DNA from: Spiroplasma endosymbiont of Panorpa germanica
GTDB taxonomy: Bacteria > Bacillota_I > Bacilli_A > Mycoplasmatales > Mycoplasmataceae
Length of the DNA stretch: 64,000 bases
NCBI RefSeq assembly: GCF_964019765.1
Contig: NZ_OZ026461.1
Span: forward strand, 682,001-746,000
Direction of reading: 5' to 3'
Notes under the pieces: model-generated
Told to the model about the DNA's origin: nothing
Database searches by the model: none
The model's input: the letters and a program-made list of their open reading frames with translations, nothing else
In this document: one piece after another, positions 22,022 through 31,649 of the stretch
How positions within the stretch are numbered: the stretch's first letter is position 1
Layout: each line of letters starts with the position of its first letter
Made by a program: the position numbers and the translations under genes

Positions 22022-22705
22022 TTATTTTTTAAGTTTTAATAAACAGTCCTTAGCTGACATTTGTTCAGCTTCTTGTTTTGAGAATCCCTCTCCAACTCCA
22101 TATTTTACATCTTCTAAATAAAGCGCAACTCGATAAATAGTTCGATTATGTGAGGTTTGTTTAGAGTCAATTACCTTATAAACTAAATCATGACGGTTTT
22201 CTGCTTGCAAGAGCTCTTGTAATTCTGATTTAAAATCAATGTTTTTTGCCATAAATCCAGGTTCGGAAATATATTTTAACATTGTTTGGTTAAGTCAATT
22301 ATTCAAAACTTTCTCACCCTGATCTAAATAAATAGCTGCAGTAAACGATTCAAAGACATCCGCTAAAATACTGTTTTTTTCAAAACCTTTTGAATTTATT
22401 TCTCCAATTCCGAGGCGAATAATCTTACCTAAGTTAATACATCTAGATATTTCCGCTAAAGTTTCTTCTCTAACAGAATTACTTCGATATTTTGTTAAAA
22501 CTCCCTCTTTTTCTGTGGGAAAGTTTTTAAAAAAATGCAGGCTGACATACATTTGCAGAATAGCGTCTCCTAGAAACTCTAAACGTTGATATGTATAACC
22601 CGCCCTTTTTTCATTTGCATAAGAATTATGCGTAATAGCTTCTTCATAAATTTTTATATTTATAGGAATTATGTTAAATTTTTTTAAAAATTCTTTAATT
22701 TCCAT
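22022..22705 (-). CDS. rnc: Ribonuclease III
   Basis: Encodes 227 residues. It cleaves double-stranded RNA, including rRNA precursors. The catalytic signature [10 protein letters not shown] (41-50) supplies Glu43 and Asp47, and the second acidic pair is in [19 protein letters not shown] double-stranded RNA-binding domain occupies about 155-227. Three bases separate its ATG from the plsX stop, so both are on one message. In Bacillus fabD, fabG and acpA lie between plsX and rnc; here they are absent. Confidence 0.95.
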
Positions 22706-22708
22706 TGT

Positions 22709-23728
22709 CTAACTTCCTTTGAATTCCTTTAAAGATTTTCTTAATTTATTATCAACATCATTTTCAATTGCTTCATAAGTCATTCTTAGTGTTGCGTGAA
22801 ATGAGCGTAAATCACTTGAACCGTGAGATTTAAAAGCTATTTTATTAATACCTAATAAAATGGCTCCAGCGTGATTTTTGTAATCAAATTTGCTAGCCAC
22901 TTCTTTGAAAGCCGGTTTTAAGCTTAAAGCGGCGATTTTTCTAAAGAAACCTTTTGTTACAGCTTTCTTGATTTCTGAAAGTAATTTCTTACCCATTCCT
23001 TCGATTGATTTCAAAGCAATATTTCCAGTGAATCCATCAGTAACAATAATATCAACATCCCCTGAAATTATTTCACGAGGTTCAATATTACCACAAAAAT
23101 TAATTTTTTTATTTTCTGACAGCAGTTTGTAGGTTTGCAGTTGCAAATCCTTACCTTTCGATTTTTCTTCACCGATGTTTAACAAAGCAACCGAGGGTTC
23201 TTTAATTCCTTTAGTTGATTGTAGGTATGCTGTTGCCATAATTGCAAAGTCGATTAGGTCTTCAGGATCATTTTCAACATTTGCTCCAACGTCTAATAAT
23301 AAAACTACCTTGTCATTTATAACAGTTGGAATTGTTGGCATAAATCCTGGTCTCTTAACCCCTTCAAATTCTTTTAAAATAAAATGACATCCAGCGATGA
23401 AACTGGCAGTACTTCCTCCAGTTACTATTGCCCTTGCTTGATCTTTTTCAACCAATTCAATCGCTCTAGCCATTGATGAATCTTTTTTACGGCGTATTTC
23501 AAGAATTCCATCTGTCATATTAATAACTTCACTAGTTGGAAAAATTTCATAGCGAGATTCTAATTTCTTAGCTAATTTTTGTTTTTTTAATTCCCCTTCA
23601 ATTTCAACCTCATTACCAACAAAAATAATTTTCAAGTCTGGTTTTTCGTTCAAAATTTTCATGGCAGCTCCAATTGCTGGTTGTACACCTAAATCAGATC
23701 CCATTACGTCAAATGCGATAGTTTTCAT
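22709..23728 (-). CDS. plsX: Phosphate acyltransferase PlsX
   Basis: Encodes 339 residues. PlsX interconverts acyl-ACP and acyl-phosphate, feeding PlsY for phospholipid synthesis. The opening FDVMGSDLGVQPAIG, the VTGGSTASF loop and the DVGANVEN and VTDGFTGN segments are typical. With FakA just upstream and no fatty-acid synthesis genes nearby, the pathway here probably uses host-derived fatty acids activated as acyl-phosphates. SD GAGAGGG precedes ATG 23728. Confidence 0.94.
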   Translation of the reverse strand: MKTIAFDVMGSDLGVQPAIGAAMKILNEKPDLKIIFVGNEVEIEGELKKQKLAKKLESRYEIFPTSEVINMTDGILEIRRKKDSSMARAIELVEKDQARAIVTGGSTASFIAGCHFILKEFEGVKRPGFMPTIPTVINDKVVLLLDVGANVENDPEDLIDFAIMATAYLQSTKGIKEPSVALLNIGEEKSKGKDLQLQTYKLLSENKKINFCGNIEPREIISGDVDIIVTDGFTGNIALKSIEGMGKKLLSEIKKAVTKGFFRKIAALSLKPAFKEVASKFDYKNHAGAILLGINKIAFKSHGSSDLRSFHATLRMTYEAIENDVDNKLRKSLKEFKGS

Positions 23729-23800
23729 TTTGATTTTCCCTCTCGTATATTTCTAAATTGTTATTTAATAATTTTACTATTAAACTTTAAAAAATGTTAA

Positions 23801-23835
23801 TAAAAAAACAAAAACAAGATTTATTCTTGTTTTTG
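23801..23835 (-). terminator. Terminator of asp23-fakA
   Basis: A perfect ten-pair stem CAAAAACAAG / CTTGTTTTTG (23809-23835) is followed on the minus strand by seven T. It ends two bases before the fakA stop codon. Confidence 0.85.
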
Positions 23836-23836
23836 C

Positions 23837-25480
23837 TTATTCAATTCCTATAATAAAGTCGTATATTTCTTGTCCACCTTCAACAATTTCATATTCAACA
23901 TCAAAATTCTCATCTAAGAATTTTCTTAAGTCGTTAATGTCGTTGGTTGAAGCATCTAAACCAGTAAATATTGTTAGAATTTCAGTTTTGTTACTTATAT
24001 TTTTGGCTAAAACCTTATCAAAGACTGATTTTATTGATGGTCCTGAGAAAACTATTTTCCCATCGATCATCCCCATTTTTTGCCCTTCTTTGATATTGAT
24101 ACCATCAACTAGAGAATCTCTAGCCGCTGTTGAAACTGATAAACTAATAACTTCCTTAATTACGCGGTTCAAGTTAGATTCGTTTTTTCTTGGAGTTTCA
24201 CTTGGGTCGTAACTTAAGAAAGAAACCATTCCTTGAGGTATAGTCTTAGTTGGAATAACAAAAACTTTTGATTTTTTCTCGAGTTCTTTTGCTTGTTTTG
24301 CAGCCATAATAACGTTTGAATTATTTGGTAAGATAAACACAGTTTTAGCATCTACAATTTCGATGGCTTTCATAAAGTCTGTGGTTGAAGGGTTCATTTT
24401 TGAACCTCCATTTATAACATAATCCACATTTAATTCATTTTTAAAGTAATCAGCAATTCCATCAGATGGAACAACTGCAATTGTTGCAAATTCATTAACT
24501 AGATTTCTCTCATTTTTGATTTTGCTGTGATTGCTTTCTTTTTTAGCACCCTTAACTTGACGGTCTGCTTGAATACTCATATTATCAACCTTAATCGAGT
24601 TGAAATCACCAAATTGTTGCAAGAATGTTAGTACTTGACCTGGATTCAATGCGTGGGTATGAATTTTTAAAATATCTTCATCTTTTACTGCCACGATTGA
24701 TGTATTACCATATTCTGAAAGTTGTTGACGAACGCTTTCAACTTTCATTTTAGTAATTCATTCACTTGTAAGCATAACAATAGCTTCAGTACAGTAACCA
24801 AATTCATCATCTTCGATATTAAGTGATAAATTTCCACCTTCATTAGTTTCTAGTTTTTTCTTACGAGCAATAACTTTTTCTTTAATTACAACATTTTGCA
24901 TACCTTCAAAAAATTTGACAAGACCATAACCACCACTATCAACAACACCAACATCTTTTAAAGCTTGTAAAAGGTTGGGGGTATTATTTAAAGATATTGT
25001 AGCTGATTCAACAACAGTATTTCAAAAATCTTTGTCTGAAATATTATTATCCAATTTTTGGACTGCATCACTTGTTTCTCTTATTACTGTTAAAATTGTT
25101 CCTTCAACGGGTTTCATAACTGCTGAGTAGGCAACTTCTTTTGCTGAAACAAAACTTTTTTTTCATGTTTCAATGTTTAACTCTTCAGCATTTTCCATTC
25201 CCTTATAGAAGCCCTTCATAATTTGAGAGAAGATAACTCCTGAGTTACCTCTAGCTCCCATAATTAAACCCCTTGAAAATTTTTGCATTAATTCCCTAAA
25301 GTCGCTAAATTCAGTTTTATTTATTTCTGAATATGCATTTGATACAGTTAAATTCATATTAGTTCCAGTATCACCATCAGGCACTGGAAATACATTTAAT
25401 TTGTCAATGTACGGATAATTGTTGTATAAATTGTTTGCTCCACTATTAATCATAGTTTTTAGCAGCTTTACATTTTTCAT
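23837..25480 (-). CDS. fakA: Fatty acid kinase catalytic subunit FakA (DAK2/YloV family)
   Basis: Encodes 547 residues. FakA phosphorylates fatty acids bound to a FakB (DegV) partner. The N-terminal DAK2 domain holds the ATP/Mg motif PVPDGDTGTNMNLT and GARGNSGV. A central linker and a C-terminal DegV-like domain follow (TGLDAS, EIVEGGQEIYDFIIGIE end). Start ATG 25480 is preferred because AAGGTGA lies nine bases upstream; an in-frame GTG at 25489 sits inside that SD. No fakB is in the window. Confidence 0.92.
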
Positions 25481-25544
25481 TCTATTCACCTTAATGTTTC
25501 TTTAAATTAAAAATATATTTCTTGAAATCGAAAATTAAAAGTTG

Positions 25545-25862
25545 TTATTTTGCCAAGGCATCAACAACAACATCAACATAATAACTATTTGTAAAGTTGG
25601 ATAGTTTTTCCAACTCATACTTAACACGAATTTGGACTTCGTTTGCAACATCTTTTATGTTAACTCCATTTAATAGTATTATGTGGATTTTTAATCTATG
25701 TATTTTTTCGGTGATCGATACTTCAATAGCTTTATCAATTTCTTTAGTTCCTGAAACCAAACCACTTTCCTTGTCAACTTGTGCAAAAGACATTAGACCG
25801 GGAATTGTAATTACAGCTTCATTGATAACTTTCAAAGTCTCCTCATTCATCAAATTACTCAT
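25545..25862 (-). CDS. Asp23/Gls24 family protein (YloU)
   Basis: Encodes 105 residues of the Asp23 superfamily, found beside fakA in most Firmicutes. The family is linked to envelope stress or fatty-acid metabolism but its biochemistry is poorly known. ITIPGLMSFAQVD, the VSITEKIHRLKIHIILLNG strand and the helix ending VKYELEKLSN fit. SD GGTGG lies before ATG 25862. Sixty-four bases upstream of fakA, same strand. Its retention in a wall-less bacterium argues for a role tied to FakA. Confidence 0.88.
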   Translation of the reverse strand: MSNLMNEETLKVINEAVITIPGLMSFAQVDKESGLVSGTKEIDKAIEVSITEKIHRLKIHIILLNGVNIKDVANEVQIRVKYELEKLSNFTNSYYVDVVVDALAK

Positions 25863-25971
25863 AAACTCACCACCAATTATACCAAAAAAAACGCAAAATG
25901 TAATTATTTAAACTTTCTTTTGATTTATAAATATATCTTACTACATTTTTTAAATAATTTAGTAAAAAATA

Positions 25972-26000
25972 TTGTAATTATTTCTCATATCTTGTATTAT
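25972..26000 (+). promoter_or_regulatory. Promoter of rpmB
   Basis: TTGTAA (25972-25977) and TATTAT (25995-26000) are separated by 17 bases and lie 23 bases before the rpmB start codon. Confidence 0.6.
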
Positions 26001-26023
26001 ATATTAGTCGTGAGGTGAAAATA

Positions 26024-26221
26024 ATGGCGAGAAAAGATAGTTTGACAGGAAAAGGTCCACTTTCAGGGAATAAAAGATCACATGCTTTAAATGCAACTAG
26101 AAGAAAATGAAATCTTAACCTTCAAAAAGTAAAGGTTATGGATGAAAATGGAACTATGATTACATTAAAAGTTTCTGCTAGAACCTTAAGAACTTTAAAG
26201 AAAAATGAAAAATTAGTTTAA
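26024..26221 (+). CDS. rpmB: 50S ribosomal protein L28
   Basis: Encodes 65 residues, broken in standard-code translation by one TGA (Trp) at 26108. The basic [15 protein letters not shown] opening, the ATRRKW segment and the [12 protein letters not shown] end are characteristic of L28. SD GAGGTG precedes ATG 26024. It is one of the few rightward genes in a leftward region and is divergent from asp23. Confidence 0.95.
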
Positions 26222-26227
26222 ATAATA

Positions 26228-26252
26228 AAACCAACAAATGTTGGTTTTTTTT
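26228..26252 (+). terminator. Terminator of rpmB
   Basis: AAACCAAC / GTTGGTTT hairpin with a four-base loop, followed by a run of T, seven bases after the stop. Confidence 0.85.
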
Positions 26253-26280
26253 GACTTTAATTTAAAAAACTTGTTATAAT
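26251..26280 (+). promoter_or_regulatory. Promoter of tRNA-Leu
   Basis: TTGACT (26251-26256), an 18-base spacer, then TGTTATAAT (26272-26280), an extended -10. It ends 12 bases before the tRNA. The -35 partly overlaps the T tract of the rpmB terminator. Confidence 0.8.
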
Positions 26281-26292
26281 TATTTAGGAATT

Positions 26293-26377
26293 GCCCTCTT
26301 GGCGGAATTGGTAGACGCAGCAGACTCAAAATCTGCCGAGGTAACTTGTATCGGTTCGACTCCGATAGAGGGCACCA
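26293..26377 (+). tRNA. tRNA-Leu (anticodon CAA)
   Basis: An 85-base cloverleaf with encoded CCA. The acceptor stem is GCCCTCT / AGAGGGC, followed by discriminator A and CCA. The anticodon stem GCAGA / TCTGC encloses the loop CTCAAAA, giving anticodon CAA. The long variable arm GAGGTAACTTGTATC marks a class II tRNA, and the T loop GGTTCGACTCC is intact. It reads UUG leucine codons. Confidence 0.97.
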
Positions 26378-26387
26378 TTCAAAAAAC

Positions 26388-26416
26388 AAAATCTTCTTTT
26401 TAAGAAGATTTTTTTT
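26388..26416. terminator. Bidirectional terminator between tRNA-Leu and thiN
   Basis: AAAATCTTCTT / AAGAAGATTTT palindrome with a three-base loop, T-rich on one side and A-rich on the other. It serves the tRNA on + and thiN on the opposite strand. Confidence 0.8.
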
Positions 26417-27041
26417 ATTTAGTGAGGACCATAGCAATTTTATGATTATTAATAACCAACCCATCTTGGTAAGGAATAAAGCAGTTGGAAATAGCTTGTA
26501 AGCTATACGGCTCTAATTTAAGATTTTTAGCTTCATATTTTAATCCCTTAATTGATAAATCTGTTGATGTATCTGAGACAAAGGAAATATATGCATAATC
26601 TTGAAGATTTTCAAAAGATATTAAATTTTCACCAGGATTCAAGATTTCGATCAAACTTTTATCTGATAAAATTTCTACATTATACTTAAAAGCAAAATAA
26701 AGATTGGCCAAATTCATATCATGTCTTAAATTGGGATTTGAAACATAAATAATTTTGTTAAATCCTAAATCTCGAGCTTTTTTTATAGCAATTTCCCCAT
26801 CAATAAAATCCTTTTCAGGATTCAAAATCTGGGTATTTAAAGCCTTTTCTTGGATTAATTTTAACTCACTCTCATCAACATGATCAAAATCAGAAATAGC
26901 TAAGTCAATTGTTATTTCTTTGGAAATTAAGTCTAAGCAACCTCTTTCGACCCCGATAAAATAACAATTTTGAAACACTTTAAAATCAAGTTTAGTTTCA
27001 CAAGTAACAACTAGGGCAATTTCATTATTTTTCACTTTCAA
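26415..27041 (-). CDS. thiN: Thiamine diphosphokinase
   Basis: Encodes 208 residues. The enzyme converts thiamine to thiamine diphosphate, the cofactor of pyruvate dehydrogenase and transketolase. Diagnostic features are ISDFDHVDESE (the DxDS-like substrate loop), the LNPEKDFIDGEIAI segment (the family has PxxKDxTD) and the LRHDMNLANL stretch. It overlaps the end of rpe; the start is TTG 27041 or GTG 27035, as no ATG fits. Gene order rpe - thiN matches Bacillus. Confidence 0.88.
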   Translation of the reverse strand: MKVKNNEIALVVTCETKLDFKVFQNCYFIGVERGCLDLISKEITIDLAISDFDHVDESELKLIQEKALNTQILNPEKDFIDGEIAIKKARDLGFNKIIYVSNPNLRHDMNLANLYFAFKYNVEILSDKSLIEILNPGENLISFENLQDYAYISFVSDTSTDLSIKGLKYEAKNLKLEPYSLQAISNCFIPYQDGLVINNHKIAMVLTK

Positions 27042-27699
27042 GAATTTCCAATCTTTGTTTTATGTCAGCTTGACCAAAAAGATAACTTCCAGCAACCATG
27101 ATATCAACACCAGCTTGCTTGACTAATTGAGCAGTTTCTCCGTTAATTCCCCCATCAACTTCAATGGTTAAGTTTAATTTATGTTGGTCAATTAAAATTC
27201 TCAATTGTGAAATATTTTCAACTGCTCTGTGATCAAATTTTTGACCTCCAAAACCAGGAAAAACACTCATTACCAAAACATTATCTAAAATTGGTAAATA
27301 CTTTTCAATTTGAGATATTTTCTTATCTGGATTAATAGCTAAACTAGACTTAATCTTATTTCTCTGACAAATTTGCACAAATTCTCTAATTTGCTCATCT
27401 GATAAAGCTTCAAAATGCATAGTCATCATTTGAGGCTTACAATCAATAAATGGCTTCAAGAACTCTAGTAGATTTTTCTGCTTGTTTTTTATCATAAAAT
27501 GAATATCAACATTTATATCAATATTGCTTTTAATATCTTCTAGAATCTTTGGTCCAAAAGTTAAATTAGGGACAAAATCAAAGTCCATTACATCATAGTG
27601 AATTCAATTAACTCCTAATTCTTTGATTCTGTTAAGATCTGTTTTTAAATCTCAAAAGTTTGCACTTAAAACACTTGGTGCGATAATATATTTTTTCAT
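27025..27699 (-). CDS. rpe: Ribulose-phosphate 3-epimerase
   Basis: Encodes 224 residues forming a TIM barrel that interconverts ribulose 5-phosphate and xylulose 5-phosphate. IAPSVLSANF at the N-terminus, HYDVMDFDFVPNLTFGP (a DVMDG-type metal site), MSVFPGFGGQKF and EVDGGINGETA are all standard. ATG 27699 shares one base with the rsgA stop (TAATG). Confidence 0.95.
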
Positions 27700-28592
27700 T
27701 AGTATTTTTTACCACCTTCTATAAGCTTGATTTCCTCAAGCATTTTTAAGTAATCTAAGTAAATAAATTCAGGAAATTGCAATTGACTCACCATTTCTCT
27801 AATAAAACATCCTGGAGCTGTTACAAGATGCAAGCAGTCCCGGAATTTACATTTTCCCAGATTTTGCTTAAAAAAGTTATAGCTTTGAGATAATTCCACA
27901 GCTGCAACCTCTTTCAACTCAAATGAAGAAAAACCTGGAGTATCAGCAATATAACCTCCATCAACTGGAAAAAGTTCGTTTTTAGTTGTTGTATGTTTCC
28001 CTCGGTTTAAAGCTTTTGAAATTTCTTGGGTTTTTTCAGTAAGTCCTGGAATTAAATGATTCAAGGTTGTTGACTTGCCAGCTCCTGTTTGACCTGTAAA
28101 TACTGAAATCTTATCTTTAAAAATAGTTTTAAATTTATTTCATTCTTGATCGCCCTTAATTTTATTGTTAATTAAAAATACTTCATAACCAATCTTCTCA
28201 TAACTTCTAATTTGTTCAATAACTAAACTATCTGAATCAATTAAATCAGTTTTGGTAAATGCTAAAATCGGCTTAATTTCTGCGATTTCAATAAAAGCTA
28301 AATACTTATTGAGAATATAGCTGGCAAATGTCGGATTTGCCACAGATGTGATGATTACAACTTGATCAATATTTGCAATTCTTGGTCGATGGAGCTCGTT
28401 CTTACGTTTTTTAAATCCAACGATTGACCCCTTGAGATTAATTTCGTCAAGAATTTCAAATTCAGCTAAATCACCTACTGTTAGTTTTAATTTTTGATGC
28501 CTTAAAATACCAATGGCTTTACATTCATAAATTTTGTCTTCATTTAAAACATAACAATATTCACTAACAATTTTTACAATTAAACCCTGCAA
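27699..28592 (-). CDS. rsgA: Ribosome small-subunit assembly GTPase RsgA
   Basis: Encodes 297 residues. An N-terminal OB fold is followed by a circularly permuted GTPase: TKTDLID (G4) comes before GQTGAGKST (G1) and DTPGF (G3), the order special to this family. A C-terminal zinc motif C-x5-C-x-H-x-C shape is visible in KCKFRDCLHL and GCFIRE. Start TTG 28592 is chosen because GAGG lies eight bases upstream and no in-frame ATG is near. Confidence 0.94.
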
Positions 28593-28613
28593 ATCATTAA
28601 CCTCGGCCTTCTT

Positions 28614-28641
28614 ATAATATATTATAAATTGATTTTGTCCA
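28614..28641 (-). promoter_or_regulatory. Possible promoter of rsgA-rpe-thiN
   Basis: On the minus strand, TGGACA (28641-28636) and TATTAT (28619-28614) are separated by 16 bases and lie 22 bases before the rsgA start. Together with the prkC terminator it suggests that rsgA-rpe-thiN forms its own unit. Confidence 0.5.
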
Positions 28642-28650
28642 TATTTAAAA

Positions 28651-28678
28651 ATAAAAAAAACTAATTAAAAATTAGTTT
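28651..28678 (-). terminator. Terminator of rlmN-stp-prkC
   Basis: AAACTAAT / ATTAGTTT hairpin (28658-28678) with a five-base loop, followed on the minus strand by a T run. It touches the prkC stop. Confidence 0.75.
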
Positions 28679-29702
28679 AAATGAGTGCGAATGTAATGAT
28701 CAAAGCAATTAGTAGCGCTAAAATGGTTAGAATATAGAAAGTTAAAAATTGGGGTTTAAGGTACTTGGGTAAGCGATCATAATTATTACCAATCTTAATT
28801 ACTTTTTTTGGCGATTTGTTAGTCTTTATTAAGACGTTACGATTAGATTTTCAAAGTTTGGTCTTATTGTCAGCTTCAGTTCCGATTTCCATTAAATGAT
28901 CTCTAAACTCTGATATATTAGCCAAGCGGTCTCCGGGATTTTTTTCAATTGCTTGAAGAATTAAATTATTAAGTGATACAGGGATGTTGCTATTAATATT
29001 TATCGGAGGAGTTGGGATTTCTTTCACATGTTTGGCTGCTATTATTTCTGGGGTTTTTCCTAAAAATGGCGCTTGCCCTGTTGTTAATTCATAAAGCATA
29101 ACTCCCAAAGAATACATATCACTTAAAGGGGTTGGTTTTTGGTGGGCTATTATTTCTGGGGGCATATATTTTGGGGTTCCAATTGCTTTAGAAGTTTCTT
29201 GACTTTCTTCATCCATCATAATTGAAATTCCAAAATCTCCTAGCTTAACCTGACCAGATTTTGTTAGCAAAACATTGTCTGGCTTAATATCACGGTGAAT
29301 AATACCAATTTGGTGAGCTTCAATTAGAGCATTACAAATTTGAGAGAAGTTATGTTTAATTTCAGGCAATGTCATTGGTCCAAAATCTAAAAGTCGGTCT
29401 TTTAAGGTTCCCCCATTTATCAGTTCTAGAACAATAAATCAGTCTGCTCCATTTTGGATAACATCGTATAATTTTACAACATTGGGGTTTTGCCCCAGCT
29501 TTGCAAAGGCCTCTTTTTCGATATCAAAACGCATTTGTGCAGTATCTTTAACAACCATCGCCTCTGCAATAGCCTTAACTGCCACATGTTCCTTGGTGAA
29601 AACATCTTCAGCTTCAAAAACAGAAGCCATTCCACCCTTACCGATTGGTCTAACAACATTATAGCGTCCAGCAATTAGGTCGCCTTTTTTGTATTCCTTC
29701 AT
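28677..29702 (-). CDS. prkC: Serine/threonine protein kinase without PASTA domains
   Basis: Encodes 341 residues. A Hanks-type kinase domain fills about 10-270: glycine loop GKGGMASVF, VAVK lysine, HRDIKPDN catalytic loop, GDFG and the TPKYMPPE activation segment. A short basic linker and one C-terminal membrane segment (about 315-339) end the chain. The extracellular PASTA repeats that sense wall fragments in PrkC of walled Firmicutes are missing, as expected without peptidoglycan. SD GGAGG before ATG 29702. It follows stp by 32 bases. Confidence 0.93.
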
Positions 29703-29734
29703 AAATCCTCCTTAAATTATAAAAAGTAGACCTA

Positions 29735-30493
29735 CTATTCTACCTCTATTATTAGAATCGACAGATTATCTGTTGACATATTATCTTTGGCATCCTCAAC
29801 AATTAAGTGAGCTTTTTCCTTCATTTTCTGTTTAGGATTCATTAAAGTGCTAACAACAATATCTTCGTCCATATAGTCATGAACTCCGTCAGTTGTTAAA
29901 ATGTATATTCCTTGAGGTTCTTCAATAAAGTATGTATCTATTCTCAATGTTTTAGCTGGTCCTAGAGCACTTGTTAAAACCTTCCAGAAAGTAACTTCTG
30001 TTGCTTTATCATACATCCCACTCATTTGAATATCTTTTCTTTCAGCTTCAGGAGTTGAATTTCATAAGTTTTGGTCCTGAGAAACTTGAAACAATCTATT
30101 ATCAACAACTTTATAAGTTCTTGAGTCCCCGACATTTATTACATATGCTGAGCCATTGGCAAATAAAATTGCTGTTAAAGTTGTTCCCATATCTTTTGTT
30201 GTTAAATCTTGATCTGCATAATCAATCATATCATTTAAAATATCAGTAACCGAATTTCTTAATCAACGGTTAATTTGGTTATTATCTAAACCTTCAAAGT
30301 TTTGTCCTTGGAATAATTTGGCAAATTTATCTACAGCCATTTTACTGGCTATTTCACCATGAGCGTGTCCACCCATTCCGTCACAAACTATTCCAAAAGC
30401 CTGACCTGCTGAATTTTCAAAGAAATCCAAATTATCTTGGTTCATTTTTCGATAGTTACCAATATCTGTTAGTTTTGCGTGTTTATATTTCAT
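29735..30493 (-). CDS. stp: PP2C-type serine/threonine phosphatase
   Basis: Encodes 252 residues. It counteracts the kinase encoded next to it. Metal-binding motifs of the PPM family are seen: DNLDFFEN, VCDGMGGHAHGE, NVGDSRTY, TTDGVHDYM and STDNLS. Start ATG 30493 is preferred over an upstream open frame because it overlaps the rlmN stop as TAATG and begins at the usual KYKHAKLTDIG strand. Confidence 0.94.
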
Positions 30494-31548
30494 TATTTTA
30501 AAATCCCTTCTCTGATTGCGCGAAGTTGACCACAAGCGGCATCAATATCTGCTCCAAACTCTTTCCTTACGATGCAATTAATTTTCTTTGATTTCAATGC
30601 CTTGAAGAAGTTATCAATATTTGTTGATTTTCTAAAAGGATTCTCATGCACTTCGTTGTAAGGTATTAAGTTAACATAGGCGTTTTTACCTTTAATTAAC
30701 GCTGCTAGTTGGTGAGCGTTTTCCACGGAGTCATTAACCTTATCTATTAAAATATACTCAAAAGTTATTCTTCGGTTTGTTTTCTCAATATAATAATCAA
30801 CCGCTTCCATCAATTTAACTAGTGGGAATGCCTTATTAATTGGCATTATTTGATTTCTAATCTCATCATTTGGGGCGTGAAGCGAAATAGCTAGGTTAGC
30901 TTGCAGTTGTAAGTCAGCAAAAGCCTTAATTTTGGGTACTAATCCACAAGTCGAAACCGTTATATGTCTAGCACCAATTCCAAATGCTTTTGGGGAATTT
31001 AAAATATTAATAAAATCTAATGTATTTTCATAATTATCCAAAGGTTCTCCGATTCCCATTACCACAATATGGCTAACACGGTTTCTACCAGTTGTGTCGT
31101 TTGGATACTTATTTTTCAAGAAACGATTAACGTAGTAAACCTGGGCAATTATTTCATCAACCTCTAAATTTCTGATTTTTTTAATAATACCTGAGGCACA
31201 AAATGTACATCCCATATTGCATCCAACCTGAGTGGTCACACAAACTGATTGACCATAAGATTGAGGCATTAAAACGGTTTCAATGGACCTATTGTCACAT
31301 AATTTAAATAAGAACTTAACAGTTCCATCGTTTGATTCTTGGCAAACCAGCTCCTCTAGTAAGTCAGTATTAAAGTTTTCAGATAAATACTTTCTCAAGT
31401 CAAGACTTAAGTTTGTCATCTTAGAAAAATCTAATTCATTTTTAGTATAAATTCATTCAAAAATTTGATCCGCATTAAATTTCTTGAACTTATTTTCAGC
31501 AAGTATATCTTGCAATTGTTTATTTGTGTATTTTAAAATATTATTCAT
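30493..31548 (-). CDS. rlmN: Dual-specificity rRNA/tRNA (adenine-C2) methyltransferase RlmN
   Basis: Encodes 351 residues. A radical-SAM enzyme that methylates A2503 of 23S rRNA and A37 of some tRNAs. The cluster motif CNMGCTFC, the GEPLDNYEN motif, Cys in STCGLVP and the C-terminal catalytic Cys in AACGQLR are present. ATG 31548 has AGGAGA upstream. One in-frame TGA near the N-terminus (FEWIYTK) is Trp. Confidence 0.95.
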
Positions 31549-31568
31549 TGCAAAAATTCTCCTAATTA

Positions 31569-31577
31569 ATTATATCA
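31569..31577 (-). promoter_or_regulatory. Extended -10 promoter of rlmN-stp-prkC
   Basis: TGATATAAT on the minus strand, about 20 bases before the rlmN start codon. No good -35 is seen. Confidence 0.6.
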
Positions 31578-31621
31578 TAGTTGCATCATTAATATTTTCA
31601 AAACAAGGAGACAATGAAAAT

Positions 31622-31645
31622 AAAATCCCATAAAAATGGGATTTT
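31622..31645 (-). terminator. Terminator of the proline-repeat surface protein gene
   Basis: Perfect nine-pair stem AAAATCCCA / TGGGATTTT with a six-base loop, five bases after the stop, followed by ATTTTC on the minus strand. Confidence 0.8.
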
Positions 31646-31649
31646 ATTT

